Counted from the stretch's first letter, positions 39,962-51,011 are shown. The stretch: DNA of 64,000 nucleotides from Hedera helix (GCA_947179155.2 OX359275.1:37258808-37322807), one strand, 5' to 3'. Program-made: numbers and translations. Notes: a model not told the origin generated them from the sequence alone.

Positions 39962-41836
39962 TTAATGGAAATTTTGGTGGTGGTCAGGCCATGGCCAGAA
40001 ACCGGGGTGATCATCGATGCCATTGAACATGGTGCAGAAGGTTTCGTCCGGAGCTGTTTGATGATTGAGTTTATGATCATGAGAACGCAGGAGGTCCGGG
40101 GTGGATGATGAGCTTTGGAGGAATGCTTGACCTGTATTTTTAGGAGTTCCAATTTATATATGAAGGAATGATGTCCAATTGTATATTGTTGTTACTTGGA
40201 ATAATATTAACCCTGATCAGTTCCAAAATATATATATAAGATCAATATCGATTTTTAAAAGTTCATTTGAAACTTTTCAAATTATTTTAAAAGTAAATTT
40301 ATTTATTCTAAACTTAAGAAAATTATTTCAATTTTAAAATATCTCATTATTTTTAAAGAATTCGATATTGATCTTAGATTTTGCAACGGAGGGAATACAA
40401 GAGTATGATACTGGAATTTGTGCAGATGGTTTAGTTCTTGTTGCATTAGTTATGTTAGAGTTGATTATCACCTGTAGTAGTGTTGTTGACATGATCACAA
40501 CTATTCTCACTTCCATTGCTCCAAGAACCTTCATGAGTTTCTTTGTTGAGGTTGATGGGTCTATTTCCATCACTTGATTCCTTACCTTTCAGAGCCAATA
40601 ACTGCAACAATATTATATATACAAAGAATTAACAAATTAAGGTTTGTACTGGAGCTTGAAGTGATTAAAATAAAGAAGTTCTCCCATGTGAAACAAGGGA
40701 ACTTTGTAGCAAAAGAAAAGAAACACAATTAAATGTTCATCTTAAAACTTTGAAGTTTAATTTTAAATCATGACCACTTGAATGGAAGCAAAAGTAAAAT
40801 AGAAAACAATGACTTTTGATCATATCAGGTCTTTAGAACTTATAATTAAAGGGATTAATATTGGATTAATCTCCAAGCTTAGAACCATATGCCATATTAA
40901 ATACAAAAGAAACCAAAAAAAGAAAAGAAAGAAATTAAACGGTTTGATCATCAGTAAGAAAATCAAATAGCTCAAGCCTCATTTCCCATTTCAGTTCATA
41001 ATATTTCTTTATGCATTATATTTTTAATAGTTAATAGATTGAAAACTGTTAATCAAAAAGTATTAATATATAAGCAAAGGAGGAAAATCTCACAAGTACA
41101 ACTTAACTGATATATCATGTAAAAAATTAAGGAAGAGTAGTATATATATAATTAATGGAGAGCTATTAATTAATACCAGTAATTACCTCTCCATGAAGTT
41201 TCTTGTTTTGGGTCTTAAGGGAATCATTATCAGCCTTAAGAGCATCAAATTGTCTCTTGAGTATATCATAATCTCTCTCCAATTGCTTAGTCTTCCAGCG
41301 AGCCCTCCTGTTCTGGAACCAAATAGCAATCTGTCTGGGCTGCAGCCCCAAAACCCTAGCCAGCTGCATTTTCCTGTCGGGGTCAAGTTTATTACCCAAC
41401 TCAAAGCTCTTCTCAAGTGCCTTCACTTGTTCCAAGTTAAGCCTCCTCTTCTTCTCTCCAAGCAGCTGTGATCCATCGTCCGACATCTCATCTTCTCCTC
41501 GTACCAATTCTTCGCACCTCTGATCCATACCCGAAAACGACATGGATCTCCCCATCAACATTGGTGAAACACCTGCTGGTATGTAATTCATCATCATCAA
41601 ACACATAATTAGCTAATTAATTTTATTTAAATTAATTAACCAAAAAAGAAGGAGAAAGGGAGGGAGGGAGAGAGAGAGAGAGAGAAATAACCTTGGAAAA
41701 CTTGGGGTAATGGACAAGAGGAGAGAGAATGAGGAGAGATGGAATTAGGTTGATCATGATGATGATGATAGGGTTCGTGTTGAAACATGGGCTGATCAGC
41801 AGCTGGGAGCTGGAAGGACATGTCACTGAAAATCAT
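39962..41836 (-). CDS. HD-Zip class I transcription factor, ATHB3/13/20/23 clade, 4 exons
   Basis: Minus-strand exons 41836-41692, 41572-41187, 40601-40472 and 40131-39962 give 276 codons; introns are GT-AG and phases close. The homeodomain spans about residues 89-144 with recognition helix WFQNRRAR at 133-140. It is followed directly by a leucine zipper with leucines at 146, 153, 160, 167, 174 and 181, which allows dimer binding to the CAAT(A/T)ATTG-type site known for class I. The C-terminus FCTMFNGIDDHPGFWPWPDH is the Trp-rich acidic activation-type motif of the ATHB3/13/20/23 clade. The N-terminus MIFSDMSFQL resembles the clade's MSFF start; the internal Met6 is an alternative start. A His-rich HHHH segment follows near residue 24. 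Relatives control growth, root and stress responses. Which paralogue this is cannot be settled here. Confidence 0.93.
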
Positions 41837-42043
41837 ATATGTATATATGTGGATGTGGAAATAGCTAGTGCAGGTGGTGCCACTGGCAAATTAAGTTGTT
41901 GATGTTTCTTAATTTGTTGCTATAGGCGTTTGATAGATAGATCTTAATTAGGGAGAGAGCTAGAGAGAGAAGATGAAGATAAACATGGGTGTCAAGAAAG
42001 CACTGGAAAAAACAGCGATAATAAGTTGGAAGAATGGGAGAGG

Positions 42044-42053
42044 GTTTTATATA
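42044..42053 (-). promoter_or_regulatory. Probable TATA box of the HD-Zip gene
   Basis: On the minus strand TATATAAAAC lies about 208 bp upstream of the ATG. A start site about 30 bp downstream would give a leader of roughly 175-180 bp containing GA-rich sequence. Confidence 0.5.
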
Positions 42054-42119
42054 TTTACTTTTACTTCTACTTCTACGTACTCAATGTCAAATCTTACATC
42101 TTTCTTTTTTTTAAAAATA

Positions 42120-42570
42120 AGTATAATTACACAACATCAATCACAACATTAAATATAATATTTTAATTTTAATTATTAAAAGATAGAATTTGACACAAAA
42201 ATTCGTGTTAGATCTTATTTTTTAATAATTGATATGTATATAATATTTAGAGTAGTGTTTAATTATAGTGTATATAAAATTATTCTTAAAATGATTGTGC
42301 TCAGAACTCCTATATTTAATTTCTTTTTAATACCTCAGAACTACTATATTTCATATTTTTAAATACTGAAAATGATATACCTAATGCAGATCATTTCTTT
42401 TCTTTTCCTTTCAAATTAAATGTTTTAATAAGTATAAATACATAACATTTAAACATTATATTTATTTTAATCATTAAAAAATAGTGTATGATATTGAAAT
42501 ATGTATCATGTCCTATATTTTTAAATAATTCAGATAAATATAATATTTAATTTTATATTTAAATATTGTG
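42120..42570. repeat. Two AT-rich palindromic MITE-like copies upstream of HD-Zip
   Basis: The blocks 42120-42290 and 42420-42570 share a layout: TTTTAAT(T)ATTAAAA, then a short centre, then TTTTTAATAATT and ATATTTA. Similar blocks occur near 2990-3110 and 13900-14050. Each is roughly self-complementary. They look like an old AT-rich MITE family, but chance similarity in AT-rich DNA is a real alternative. Confidence 0.35.
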
Positions 42571-43000
42571 TATGTAGGCTTTTCGTAAATGTTTACATTC
42601 CTTACTGAATATATTGTATACTGAGTTCCAATAAAAAATTTATATATAATGCCTGAGGTACAGCATGTATATCTGATTGATGTAATCAAAATTAATATCA
42701 ATAATAGGGTACAATACCTCCTAATTGGGGAATACACGCTTTTATACAATTTCATTGAAAATAATTCATAATACCATAATATTATAACGTGAATTCACTT
42801 GACCCTGATCATAATGGAACAAATTTTGAGGTAATTAAATGAAGTGTAGGCGAATATGAAGAAATTATTGTTGGGTGACCAACTTTGACGCTAATCGAAC
42901 ACGCTTAATTGGATCGAAATTAAATAAGTAGGGGTCGATTTGAAAAATTATATCTAGTAGCTAAATTTATAAATAATCTGTTCTTCTTAGATCTAATTGG

Positions 43001-43002
<2 letters not shown>

Positions 43003-43051
<49 letters not shown>
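43003..43051. repeat. (TA)n microsatellite left of element B
   Basis: About 49 bp of TA dinucleotides precede the palindrome-rich TIR element at 43085-43670 by about 33 bp. Confidence 0.9.
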
Positions 43052-43055
<4 letters not shown>

Positions 43056-43084
43056 ATCACAAAGTATATCTTATATAATATATA

Positions 43085-43667
43085 GGGAGTGATCTATAGT
43101 AACTATTTGTTATAACAATTGTTTTAACAAATTAATCTTAGACTGTTGAAAAAGTGATCCAATAACCTATTTTAAAATCAATTTTTTATGGGCTGACATT
43201 AGGAGTACCGTCAAGAAAAAATATGATTTTTCCCCCAGCCGCCACTCCTATTGGCACCCAAGGAATTGTTGTCGGAGCAAAAAATGATGTCGTTTTGAGT
43301 CCGACACATGCCGCCACTAAGAGTAGCAACTTAGGAAACAACATCGTTTCCTGGACCACAACTCTTAGCTAGTGGTGGCCAGATACGGGACCAAAACAAT
43401 TTCGTGTTGATCCAGGCCGCTACTCTTAGTGGCGATTAGGTACGTGGCTCAAAACGATGTTGTTTTTTGCTCCGACAGTCGACGATAATTTCCTGGCCGC
43501 CATTAAGAGTGGCGGTTGTGAAAAAAATTTCAAATTTTTTCTGACCGCTATTCCTTGTGGCTGCCTGTAAAAATTAATTTTAAAATTGGTCATTAGATCA
43601 CTTTTTCAACTATCTAAGGTCAGTTTACTATAACAGTTGTCATAACAAATGGTTGTTAAAGATCACA

Positions 43668-43670
<3 letters not shown>
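43085..43670. mobile_element. TIR element B with internal palindromic modules, beside (TA)n
   Basis: The left end GGGAGTGATCTATAGTAAC and the right end, reverse-complemented GAGTGTGATCTTTAACAACC, start inverted repeats of about 110 bp that also share GTTGAAAAAGTGATC and TTTTAAAATcAATTTTT-like words. Between them lie about six GC-richer modules of the form GCCGCCACT...AGTGGCGGC in both orientations, each able to form a small hairpin. No coding capacity is seen. An (AT)n tract abuts the right end (43671-43700) and another lies just outside the left end. The termini resemble those of the element at 50078. Confidence 0.7.

Positions 43671-43700
<30 letters not shown>
43671..43700. repeat. (AT)n microsatellite right of element B
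   Basis: Thirty bases of AT dinucleotides directly abut the right terminus of the palindrome-rich TIR element. Confidence 0.9.
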
Positions 43701-43704
<4 letters not shown>

Positions 43705-44420
43705 TAGGGCATGAAGTTTAATTATTAACTCTAAAGTCCAAAATGCTTCTTGAATTTGATACTATATATAGGTGCATGGTAGGAGTTAATAAATATTAGT
43801 ATTGCCGTTGTAAATTCTTTTATTTAATCATTTACATAAATTTTTGTATATGATTTTACTTGATTTTCAACAACTATTTTTTATTTATTAATTAAGTCAT
43901 TTCCTAGTATATTATGCTTTTCTAAAATAATCATTTCTTTAAGGATATATGTGCATGTAATTGTTAAAATCTTTTGTGCCTAATATGTTCAAGCTAAGAT
44001 ATACCCAACTACGCAAGTACGTACATAAAGAGACGGAGGCAAGGGCGGAACGGCAACATAATCGGGGATGGATCGGGTCTAAGAAATTAGTTTCCTAGAC
44101 GGGGCGGGAAGTCCTGGTGCCAAACTAGGCCTGTTGTTTATAAGGGCATACCCGGCCCCATGAACCTAAAATTCAACAATATATATTCATTATGCTAAAA
44201 TAAAATTCATTTAGGAATTAATGAATTGAAGGCTGTGGCTGTTGTTAAACATACTGTGGTTACAACGTCTTAATCTGATTATGGCTTAAAAAAGATGTAA
44301 AATTCTGTCAATTCGCTTCTACAATTTGTTTCTAAATAGTAATGAACATGAATATTTCAACTATATGACCTGAAAAAGAGAGAGAAAAAAAAGAAAAAGA
44401 GAGCACTAGATTATATATAA

Positions 44421-44539
44421 GGAATTGATATTTTCACAAGAAAACTGTTGCTATAGACATACATCGACAATTAAAAATGTCGACCTGTAGCGACGGTTTA
44501 CTTATGAAAATATTAATTTTCCTTGTGGAAATATCAATT

Positions 44540-44540
<1 letters not shown>
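44421..44540. mobile_element. Fold-back MITE, GATATTTTCA family (copy 2)
   Basis: The left end GGAATTGATATTTTCACAAG and the right end, reverse-complemented GAATTGATATTTCCACAAG, are near-perfect inverted repeats. The core has GTTGCTATAGACAT and TGTAGCGACGGTTTAC. A (TA)n tract follows on the right and TTATATATAA precedes on the left. Confidence 0.75.

Positions 44541-44541
<1 letters not shown>

Positions 44542-44589
<48 letters not shown>
44542..44589. repeat. (TA)n microsatellite
   Basis: About 48 bp of TA dinucleotides follow the fold-back MITE directly. Confidence 0.9.
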
Positions 44590-44591
<2 letters not shown>

Positions 44592-47333
44592 TGCAAAATG
44601 ATTAAGAGAAAAGAACAAGGTTTTTATGTTGTGTTTGTTTATGTGTCTTAATTTGTTCATTTTATTATTTAGTTCCCATGTGTGTGCACATTCTTTGTTA
44701 TCTACAGATATTATCCTGGTTGAGAAGAATTGAGAGGAAATGAGCTGGTCTTAGAGCTTTGTGTTTGGGGAGGGGGGAGAGAGAGAGAGAGAGAGAGATG
44801 AGGCATAAATCTAGGGATAGTGCCAATTTTTTTTAGCAAGAACATATATAAAGCCACCTAATCCACTAACAGGCATAGTGCAACCAGGCTGCATGCATGT
44901 AGCCATGTACGACATCTTTTCCTTCCTCTTAATTTCCTCTCATTTTTTCTAGCAATAGATGAGAAAAAGTTTTAACTTTTTTTAATCAGAAAATAAAAGT
45001 GAATTCATCAATAGAAAATGATTTTGTAAGAGAAATTTCTAACGGAATGAGGATTACACCATGTCATTTTTTTGAGAGAGTGAGATCAGAGATGAGAGAG
45101 AGTGCAGAGGGTTGAAGTTGTGGTGACACGTCATTCTTTTAAATTATTTGCTAATTTTTTTTCACACAATAAATCATCTAATCCTTTTTATTTGTTTTTA
45201 AAATATTAAGTTTACATAAATAGTGGATCTAAATTGTTTCAAGAGTATTGTTCAAATTTATTAATTAGCAAGTCAATCTTATAATTATGTAACTTAAATA
45301 AAATTAAAGATGCAGTAATATGTTTCGTCAACATATGTACAATTAATTAATGGTGTCCGAATATGCATGTAGTATTGTTCTTTTTTCTTTCTCTCTCTTA
45401 ATCCCCCCCCTGGAATTTCTTTAATCCGAATAGAGGTGGGAAAATGGCCTGAAAATGTAATTGCTATATAAAGAATTAATATAAACTTGATAGAAAATTA
45501 TTTATAATCATAAATGAAGCACAAAATCAGTACCATTATATGCTTGTGAATTCCTGCGAAAGGCCGGAAAAGAAAGAAAAAGGATCTTAATTGAGAAAAA
45601 TACAAATGTTCTTTCCTGCTACTCGTGGGAATGATGGAAACTAGGTTTAAGTTGGCAGTCCTACAAAGTTATATGTTAAAGCTAGCCTAATTACAGATCA
45701 ATATATATATGCATGGAGTAGTTAGAATTCATTGCAGAACACGAGAAGTGGATTATGATGAACCACCAATTAACTCTGAGGTAGGCCATCCCCAATCTAT
45801 TGTCACAATTCGAAAAATTGCTATAGATCTCCTACCCGTTGCCTTCTTATTCACATGGATATGACAATTTGCATGGGATCGGTATACGACACATATTTGT
45901 CCATCTAGACATCAATTGTTGCTTTCAATTTCAATTGAATTTGCTGCACGGAGTACTATTGTGTTAATTTGGATGTGTACATGAGTTAACTCCCAACTAT
46001 TCCATAATTATATGGCATAGCTGCTTAGCTAGTGAAATTTATAGTCCCGACATACTATTCCATTTTAATTATTTTTCTCCACCGAGTCTAATAGTTGGGC
46101 TTATTTTTCAAAAGCTCGAGCTTGGCGAGCACTAGAGTTGTGATCGATCATGAACTTAATTCTTATATTATGGTTTTATTGGAGTGAAGAAACTTTACTT
46201 GACTGAGCTCCTGGATCCTCATCTAGGTCCATCCAATCGGACTCCTAAGAAATATGGTCATGCCCAAGTAAAAATGGCGATTATTAAGGTTCTCTTATTG
46301 AAACTTTTTACGTGGAAAAAATTGAATAAAAAATATCATAAGATTTACGTGTTGGAGTGTCTATTAGTTAGATCATCTAGGATTATATCTTCATGTAATT
46401 AGTTTTTTGAACGAGATAGAAAATGAGACAATAAATTTGACTTCCGGTTTATAGTGGGTTCGCTATAAACAAGCACCACATGGCTATTTCTTAGTTGGAA
46501 TAAGTTTAGGGTGATGGTGGTACCCCCTTTCGAATAAGGGTTGCCACCAAGTGCTTTCTTGTTGCTTGCTTAATGCTTATTTCCAAACCCTTGTTTTAAT
46601 TAGAACACTATTGCTCTGTATCTTCTTCACATGCTCTCTCGTGTTCCCATGTGCTTTTCTTCTCTCTATCTACATAATACTCGTATACATACATGTATGG
46701 TGTATGTATATGTTTAATCACACAAAGGTTATGACAACTTGACACCCGTAAACAAACTCATTGCTGTAGTAGGGGCCAGCCCTTGTTTTAAATCAATATC
46801 AGGTCTCATGATCAATATCGACGTCCTTTGTTATTATATATTATAAATTTGTATATATTTATGGTGCAAGAATACATAAGAGTGTAAATATTATTAAAAT
46901 CAAATTGCTAGGAAAAAATTAGTAATAAACCAACTGTACTTGTCTTGTTTTGTTTAATAACCCATTAAAATTATAATTTATGAAATTATTTCACTGAATT
47001 AATTAAAATTATTCAATCAGATCATTCTGTCAAATTAATCAAGCAAACGTTTGTTTATATCCTGTGTGGTTTTATTTTATTTTATTTTTATTTTTGTATA
47101 CAGAAATGACATGTAATTTCCTAGTTGGTTTGGGCGGGAAATGAAAAGGAAATCTCTTCCACCCGACGTTATATAAAGCAACGATTGGAGGGGTTTAGAA
47201 GGATCGTTGTTTTAAAAAATTAGGGTTCCAAATTACTTTCCAAATAGAAGGTCAATTGATATTGATTTCGTCTAAGAAAATTTTTAGTGGGTATAGTTTC
47301 TTCGTCTGATTTCGAATATATGGAAATTCAATA

Positions 47334-47814
47334 ATGTCTTCGTCTATCTCAAGATCATCCAAAACTAGTCCGAAGATGAAGAAATGGTTTTGCAATGTTG
47401 ATGCAAGGATTTGTGTATCTAAAACGGAAAAAACAAAAGGGAAAAGATTCTTTGGGTGCCGCAATTACTCTATAAGTACATGGATTGAAGTTTTTGATTT
47501 TTATTTGACAAAGATTCTCCCCCTGTTTATGGGTTGTTTCAACTCACGGGTAATTCTTTTGATTTGATTTATATTTTTTTGTTGTTGGGTAGGATGGTAA
47601 ATTTTTTTGCAGATGCTTCGAGTGGTTGGACATGCCCGTGGGTGATTCTTCAAGTGACATGTCTATAAGATCCTCCGATGACGAAGTAATTAGTGGTATA
47701 AAATGTAACAATGATGAACTAATAATGCTCCTAATTAAGAGAAATAGAAAGCTGAGTAAGAAGCTCCAAAAAATGGGGAAAAAAAGCTATAAAATGGGAG
47801 TTGGAATCTATTAA
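47334..47814 (+). pseudogene. GRF-type zinc-finger gene relic, probably two exons
   Basis: A first exon from 47334 encodes MSSSISRSSKTSP followed by CNVDARICVSKTEKTKGKRF and FGCRNY. A second, with acceptor AG at 47591-47592, encodes DGKFFCRCFEWLD and then an acidic and Lys-rich coil. Together these give the GRF zinc-finger pattern (AR..VS.T...G..F.GC.NY ... C.C/F.W.D). The first CxCG pair is degraded to C-N-V-D, the donor site is uncertain, and the tail frame ends at 47814 although the next frame continues with WELESIKLGVAYKKQ, suggesting a one-base frameshift. GRF genes of this small form are numerous in plants and often lie in repeats. Here it converges on a Mutator transposase fragment. 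Function as a gene is doubtful. Confidence 0.5.
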
Positions 47815-48439
47815 ACTTGGAGTAGCATATAAGAAACAATAATTGTGCATTATAATTTCTTGGATGATAACTTTTGTTATATCTAGTTTCGTTTGGATTA
47901 TTGTATAATACAACTGAGTTTGATTATGTGTAAAAAAATCGATGTTGGAATGGTAATATAAGATGACAATGGCTTTGTAGTTGAAATTGCCAAAAGGTTT
48001 AATATGGGTTCCATTTTTGGATTGCTGTTTTGTTTTTTGATGCCTTTGATACCATTCAATGAACTTACTTGAAACATATTACTTCAAACTGTAAAAAAGA
48101 GGCAATAACCTTCCCCATTACATATTCATTCCAAGTCTATATGCTGACCTAAAATACACTTATCCATTCCAAACATATCCATGAACAATCCCCATAAGTA
48201 CTTGTCCAAATATACATACATGCTAAAAGGCAGGCCCATTCAAAATTGCACCATTCCAATTAAACACATAATCATTCCAAAAATAACATAATACCCCCGT
48301 AGTATGATCCAATTAAAAATAACAGAAGGATTACACATTTGCGATTGGTGACAACAAGATTTGATAATTAGTCTTGGGGCAATTATTTTGACCACCCATT
48401 AGCTTCAACAAATGATGATAAGACTTTAGGTAAGTGTCC

Positions 48440-48778
48440 TTAATTATAGTACCAGTGTGAGACAAACTCTTCAAGTGGCCTCTCCATGAACAAAATGTCT
48501 ATCACTGTATGGTGACAAGGAGTTCTAGATAGTTGCCACACTCCACTATAACATGTTTTTTGCTCTCTGTCTATCTTAAGTTTGCCATTCCTATCACCAA
48601 CTTCAACTTGATACCCTCCGTCCCATTTATAATCACAGTACTCAGTCAATTCAACTGTCTTGTTCAATTTTTTTAAGATTCTAGGGCATAAATTTCCCTC
48701 CCTCTTTAATATGGCCCTCTTAGTATGGATCCTTCCCATCACTTGTGCCTTGAAATCTTCAAGCATAAATTTCCACAT
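48440..48778 (-). mobile_element. Mutator-like (MULE) transposase C-terminal fragment
   Basis: The minus-strand frame encodes 112 residues matching the end of MuDR-type plant transposases: a LEDFKAQVMGRIHTKR segment, CPRILKKLNKT, and then the SWIM zinc-finger region CYSGVWQLSRTPCHH, ending P-L-E-E-F-V-S-H-W-Y. The SWIM signature CxC...CxH has lost its second cysteine (C-Y-S instead of C-x-C). The catalytic DDE region is absent, so this is a dead fragment. Boundaries of the original element, including its long terminal inverted repeats, were not found. Confidence 0.75.
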
Positions 48779-50033
48779 ATCGCATATTTTTTAGGAAATT
48801 ATATAGTACAACTAATATGTTCGAGTTTGCTATTTTATTCGCAATCCATCAAAGTTATCTTTTCTTAGACGTTGTTAATGATTTTTTTAAACTCTCATGT
48901 TCGAGGATACCCTTTAAATACAATGAATATTCATAATTAATGTCAAGAATCTCATCTAGAATACAAAATCAATAAACTCACATAACTAGTCAAAAAAAAA
49001 ATTATAATAACGATAGTCTCATATTAGAAAGAAAATAAATGTTGCGTTTGATAGTTTTATACGGAGAAGAAAGAGAAAGTTGGAGGGAAAAGGAAAGAAA
49101 AAATTAGACGCCCCTTTCTATAATTAGAAGGAAAGCGTCCAATCTCCTTTCCCTTCCTCCCAAAATAAATTTCACCCAACACATTAAAATCCTAACATTA
49201 AGGAGTAATGATGAACTCACACAATAACGGTGAGTTCACTATTAGGCCTCGTATTCCTTTTAAGGCCTCCCTTGTTGCTAGAAAACTCAGACTTTCAATT
49301 AGAAAACAAACCACATCCCATATTAATTCTAATATTTTAATTTGTATTTGCTCCAATATATATCTTCCAGCCCATATTAGCATATCAATCAAATCAGAAA
49401 TTAGTTTCCTCATTTAAATTCTTTTTTCACTGGTATGGTATTCAGTTTTAAAATGTTCTATCGCTTGATATATTATTTATGGACTGGGTAGTCCATCTCT
49501 CTTGTAGGCTATAGGCTGAATTCAAAACTTGGATAATATGCATCTGATGGGCCTAACAATTGTGAGGATGTGACTAATCAAACATCATAAATCTGTAAAT
49601 TAGACAGACCAAAGGTGATAATCTAATGATAAATACTATCCCTCACGGCAAAAATTACATAAACGAGTCACCTCTCAACAATAAGAAGTTAGATCCTCCG
49701 CAACAAGAAGTCAAATTTTAGCAGATGCTTAGCAAAAAATCGTCATCAAGCAACGACCCAAATTAATACCATCATTAGTATTTAATATATCAAGTAACAA
49801 CTCAAATTAAAATTGTAAAAGCATCATTCGCTACTATCCCCTACTAATAATGCTGATGAGTCTTAAATTTTTTTAGCATTTGCTATCAATAACAGCGGAT
49901 GATGATAAGTTACATCCGCTAGCAGATGAGGGATTTTAATTTTTTAATCTCAGTCGTTGGATCATATGGTGGATTGGTATGGATGCTTATTTGTTTTATC
50001 TTATTCCATAACAAGTACTTATCATAGATCATT

Positions 50034-50036
<3 letters not shown>
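48779..50036. other. Intergenic sequence between MULE fragment and element A
   Basis: Apart from the short fold-back MITE at 49038-49182 I see no gene or complete element. A small inverted pair (GCGGATGATG / ACATCCGC) occurs near 49895-49920. Confidence 0.5.
49038..49182. mobile_element. Short fold-back MITE
   Basis: The arms GGAGGGAAAAGGAAAG and CTTTCCCTTCCTCC are inverted copies, as are GACGC and GCGTC nearer the centre. Outer ends TGTTGCGTTTGATAG and, reverse-complemented, TGTTGGGTGAAATTT are weakly matched. It is a 145-bp hairpin with no coding potential. Confidence 0.55.

Positions 50037-50077
<41 letters not shown>
50037..50077. repeat. (AT)n microsatellite left of element A
   Basis: Forty-one bases of AT dinucleotides directly abut the left terminus of the 908-bp palindrome-rich element. 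Confidence 0.95.
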
Positions 50078-50080
<3 letters not shown>

Positions 50081-50985
50081 GAATAATCCATAGTAAGCGT
50101 TTGCTATGGACACTATTCCAGCAAACGCATCTTGAACCGTTAAAATAATAATTTTAATGGATGAGATGAATGCCACCCGCTATCTAAGATAACGGGTAGA
50201 AAAAAAAATCAAAAATCAAATTTTTTTTCCACCCATCATCTAAGTTGACGGGTGGAGTTTTTTTTTTTTTTTTTTTTTTATTTTATTTTATAATTTTTAA
50301 AATTAAGTTTAACAAAAAAAAAATCAAAAATCAAAAATCAAAAATCAAAATTTTTTTCAACCCGTCATCTTAATTGACGGGTGGAGTTTGTTTTTCTTTC
50401 TTTTTTTTTTTAAAAAATTTTTTAAAACTAAGTTTAACAAAAATCAAAAAAAATTTCCACCCGTCATCTTAGTTGACGGGTGGAGTTTGTTTTTTGATTT
50501 TTTTTTTTAATTTTAAAAACTAAGTTTAACAAAACAAAAAAAAATCAAAAATCAAAATTTTTTTCCACCCGTCATCTTAGTTGACGGGTGGAGTTTGTTT
50601 TTCTCTTTTTTTTTTTTTAAAACTAAGTTTAACCAAAAAAAAAAAAATCAAAAATCAAATTTTTTTTCCACTCATCATCTTAGTTGACGGGTGGAGGATT
50701 TTTTTATTTTTATTTTTATTTTTAAAACTTAGTTTAAACAAAAAAAAATAAAAAAAATTCACTCCACCCGGCATCTAAGTTAGTGGGTGGAGGATTTTTT
50801 TGAAAAAAATAATTTCACTCAATCCGTCATCTAAGATAGCGGGTTGACTGAGATTATTTTTTTCTACCCGTTATCTTAGATAGCGAGTGACATTCATCTC
50901 ATCCATTAAAATTATTATTTTAACGGTTCAAGATGCATTTGCTGGAATAGTGTCCATAACAAACGTTTGTTATGGATCATTCCCC
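50078..50985. mobile_element. TIR element A with nine hairpin modules, inside an (AT)n tract
   Basis: The element is 908 bp. Its first 95 bases and the reverse complement of its last 95 differ at only about six positions (ends GGGGAATAATCCATA and GGGGAATGATCCATA). The inverted repeat continues, with lower identity, to about 130 bp. The interior has about nine modules, each containing a palindrome of the form CACCCGTCA-tctta-gTTGACGGGTG, separated by poly(T), poly(A) and AAAATCAAAAATC spacers with AAACTAAGTTTAAC. The outermost 24 bases are themselves palindromic (TCCATAG...CTATGGA). There is no coding capacity. (AT)n abuts both ends (50037-50077, 50986-51011), as in rice Micron elements, which insert in TA microsatellites. 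Confidence 0.85.
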
Positions 50986-51011
50986 ATATATATATATATA
51001 TATATATATAA
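50986..51011. repeat. (AT)n microsatellite right of element A
   Basis: AT dinucleotides directly abut the right terminus. Together with 50037-50077 this suggests insertion into one former microsatellite. Confidence 0.9.

Larger units (their letters stand above)
43701..47333. other. Gene-free interval with MITE and microsatellites
   Basis: AT-rich sequence without a recognisable gene. It contains a fold-back MITE (44421-44540), a directly adjoining (TA)n tract (about 44542-44589) and a (GA)n near 44778-44800. The 72-codon frame at 46184-46402 has no family I recognise. Confidence 0.5.

Noticed and set aside
46184..46402. 72-codon plus-strand open frame
   Set aside because: Lys/Leu-rich with no recognisable motif, and of a length expected by chance in 64 kb of AT-rich DNA.
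49957..50176. Open frames crossing the (AT)n tract at the left end of the palindromic element
   Set aside because: They consist mostly of Ile/Tyr dipeptides encoded by the AT microsatellite.
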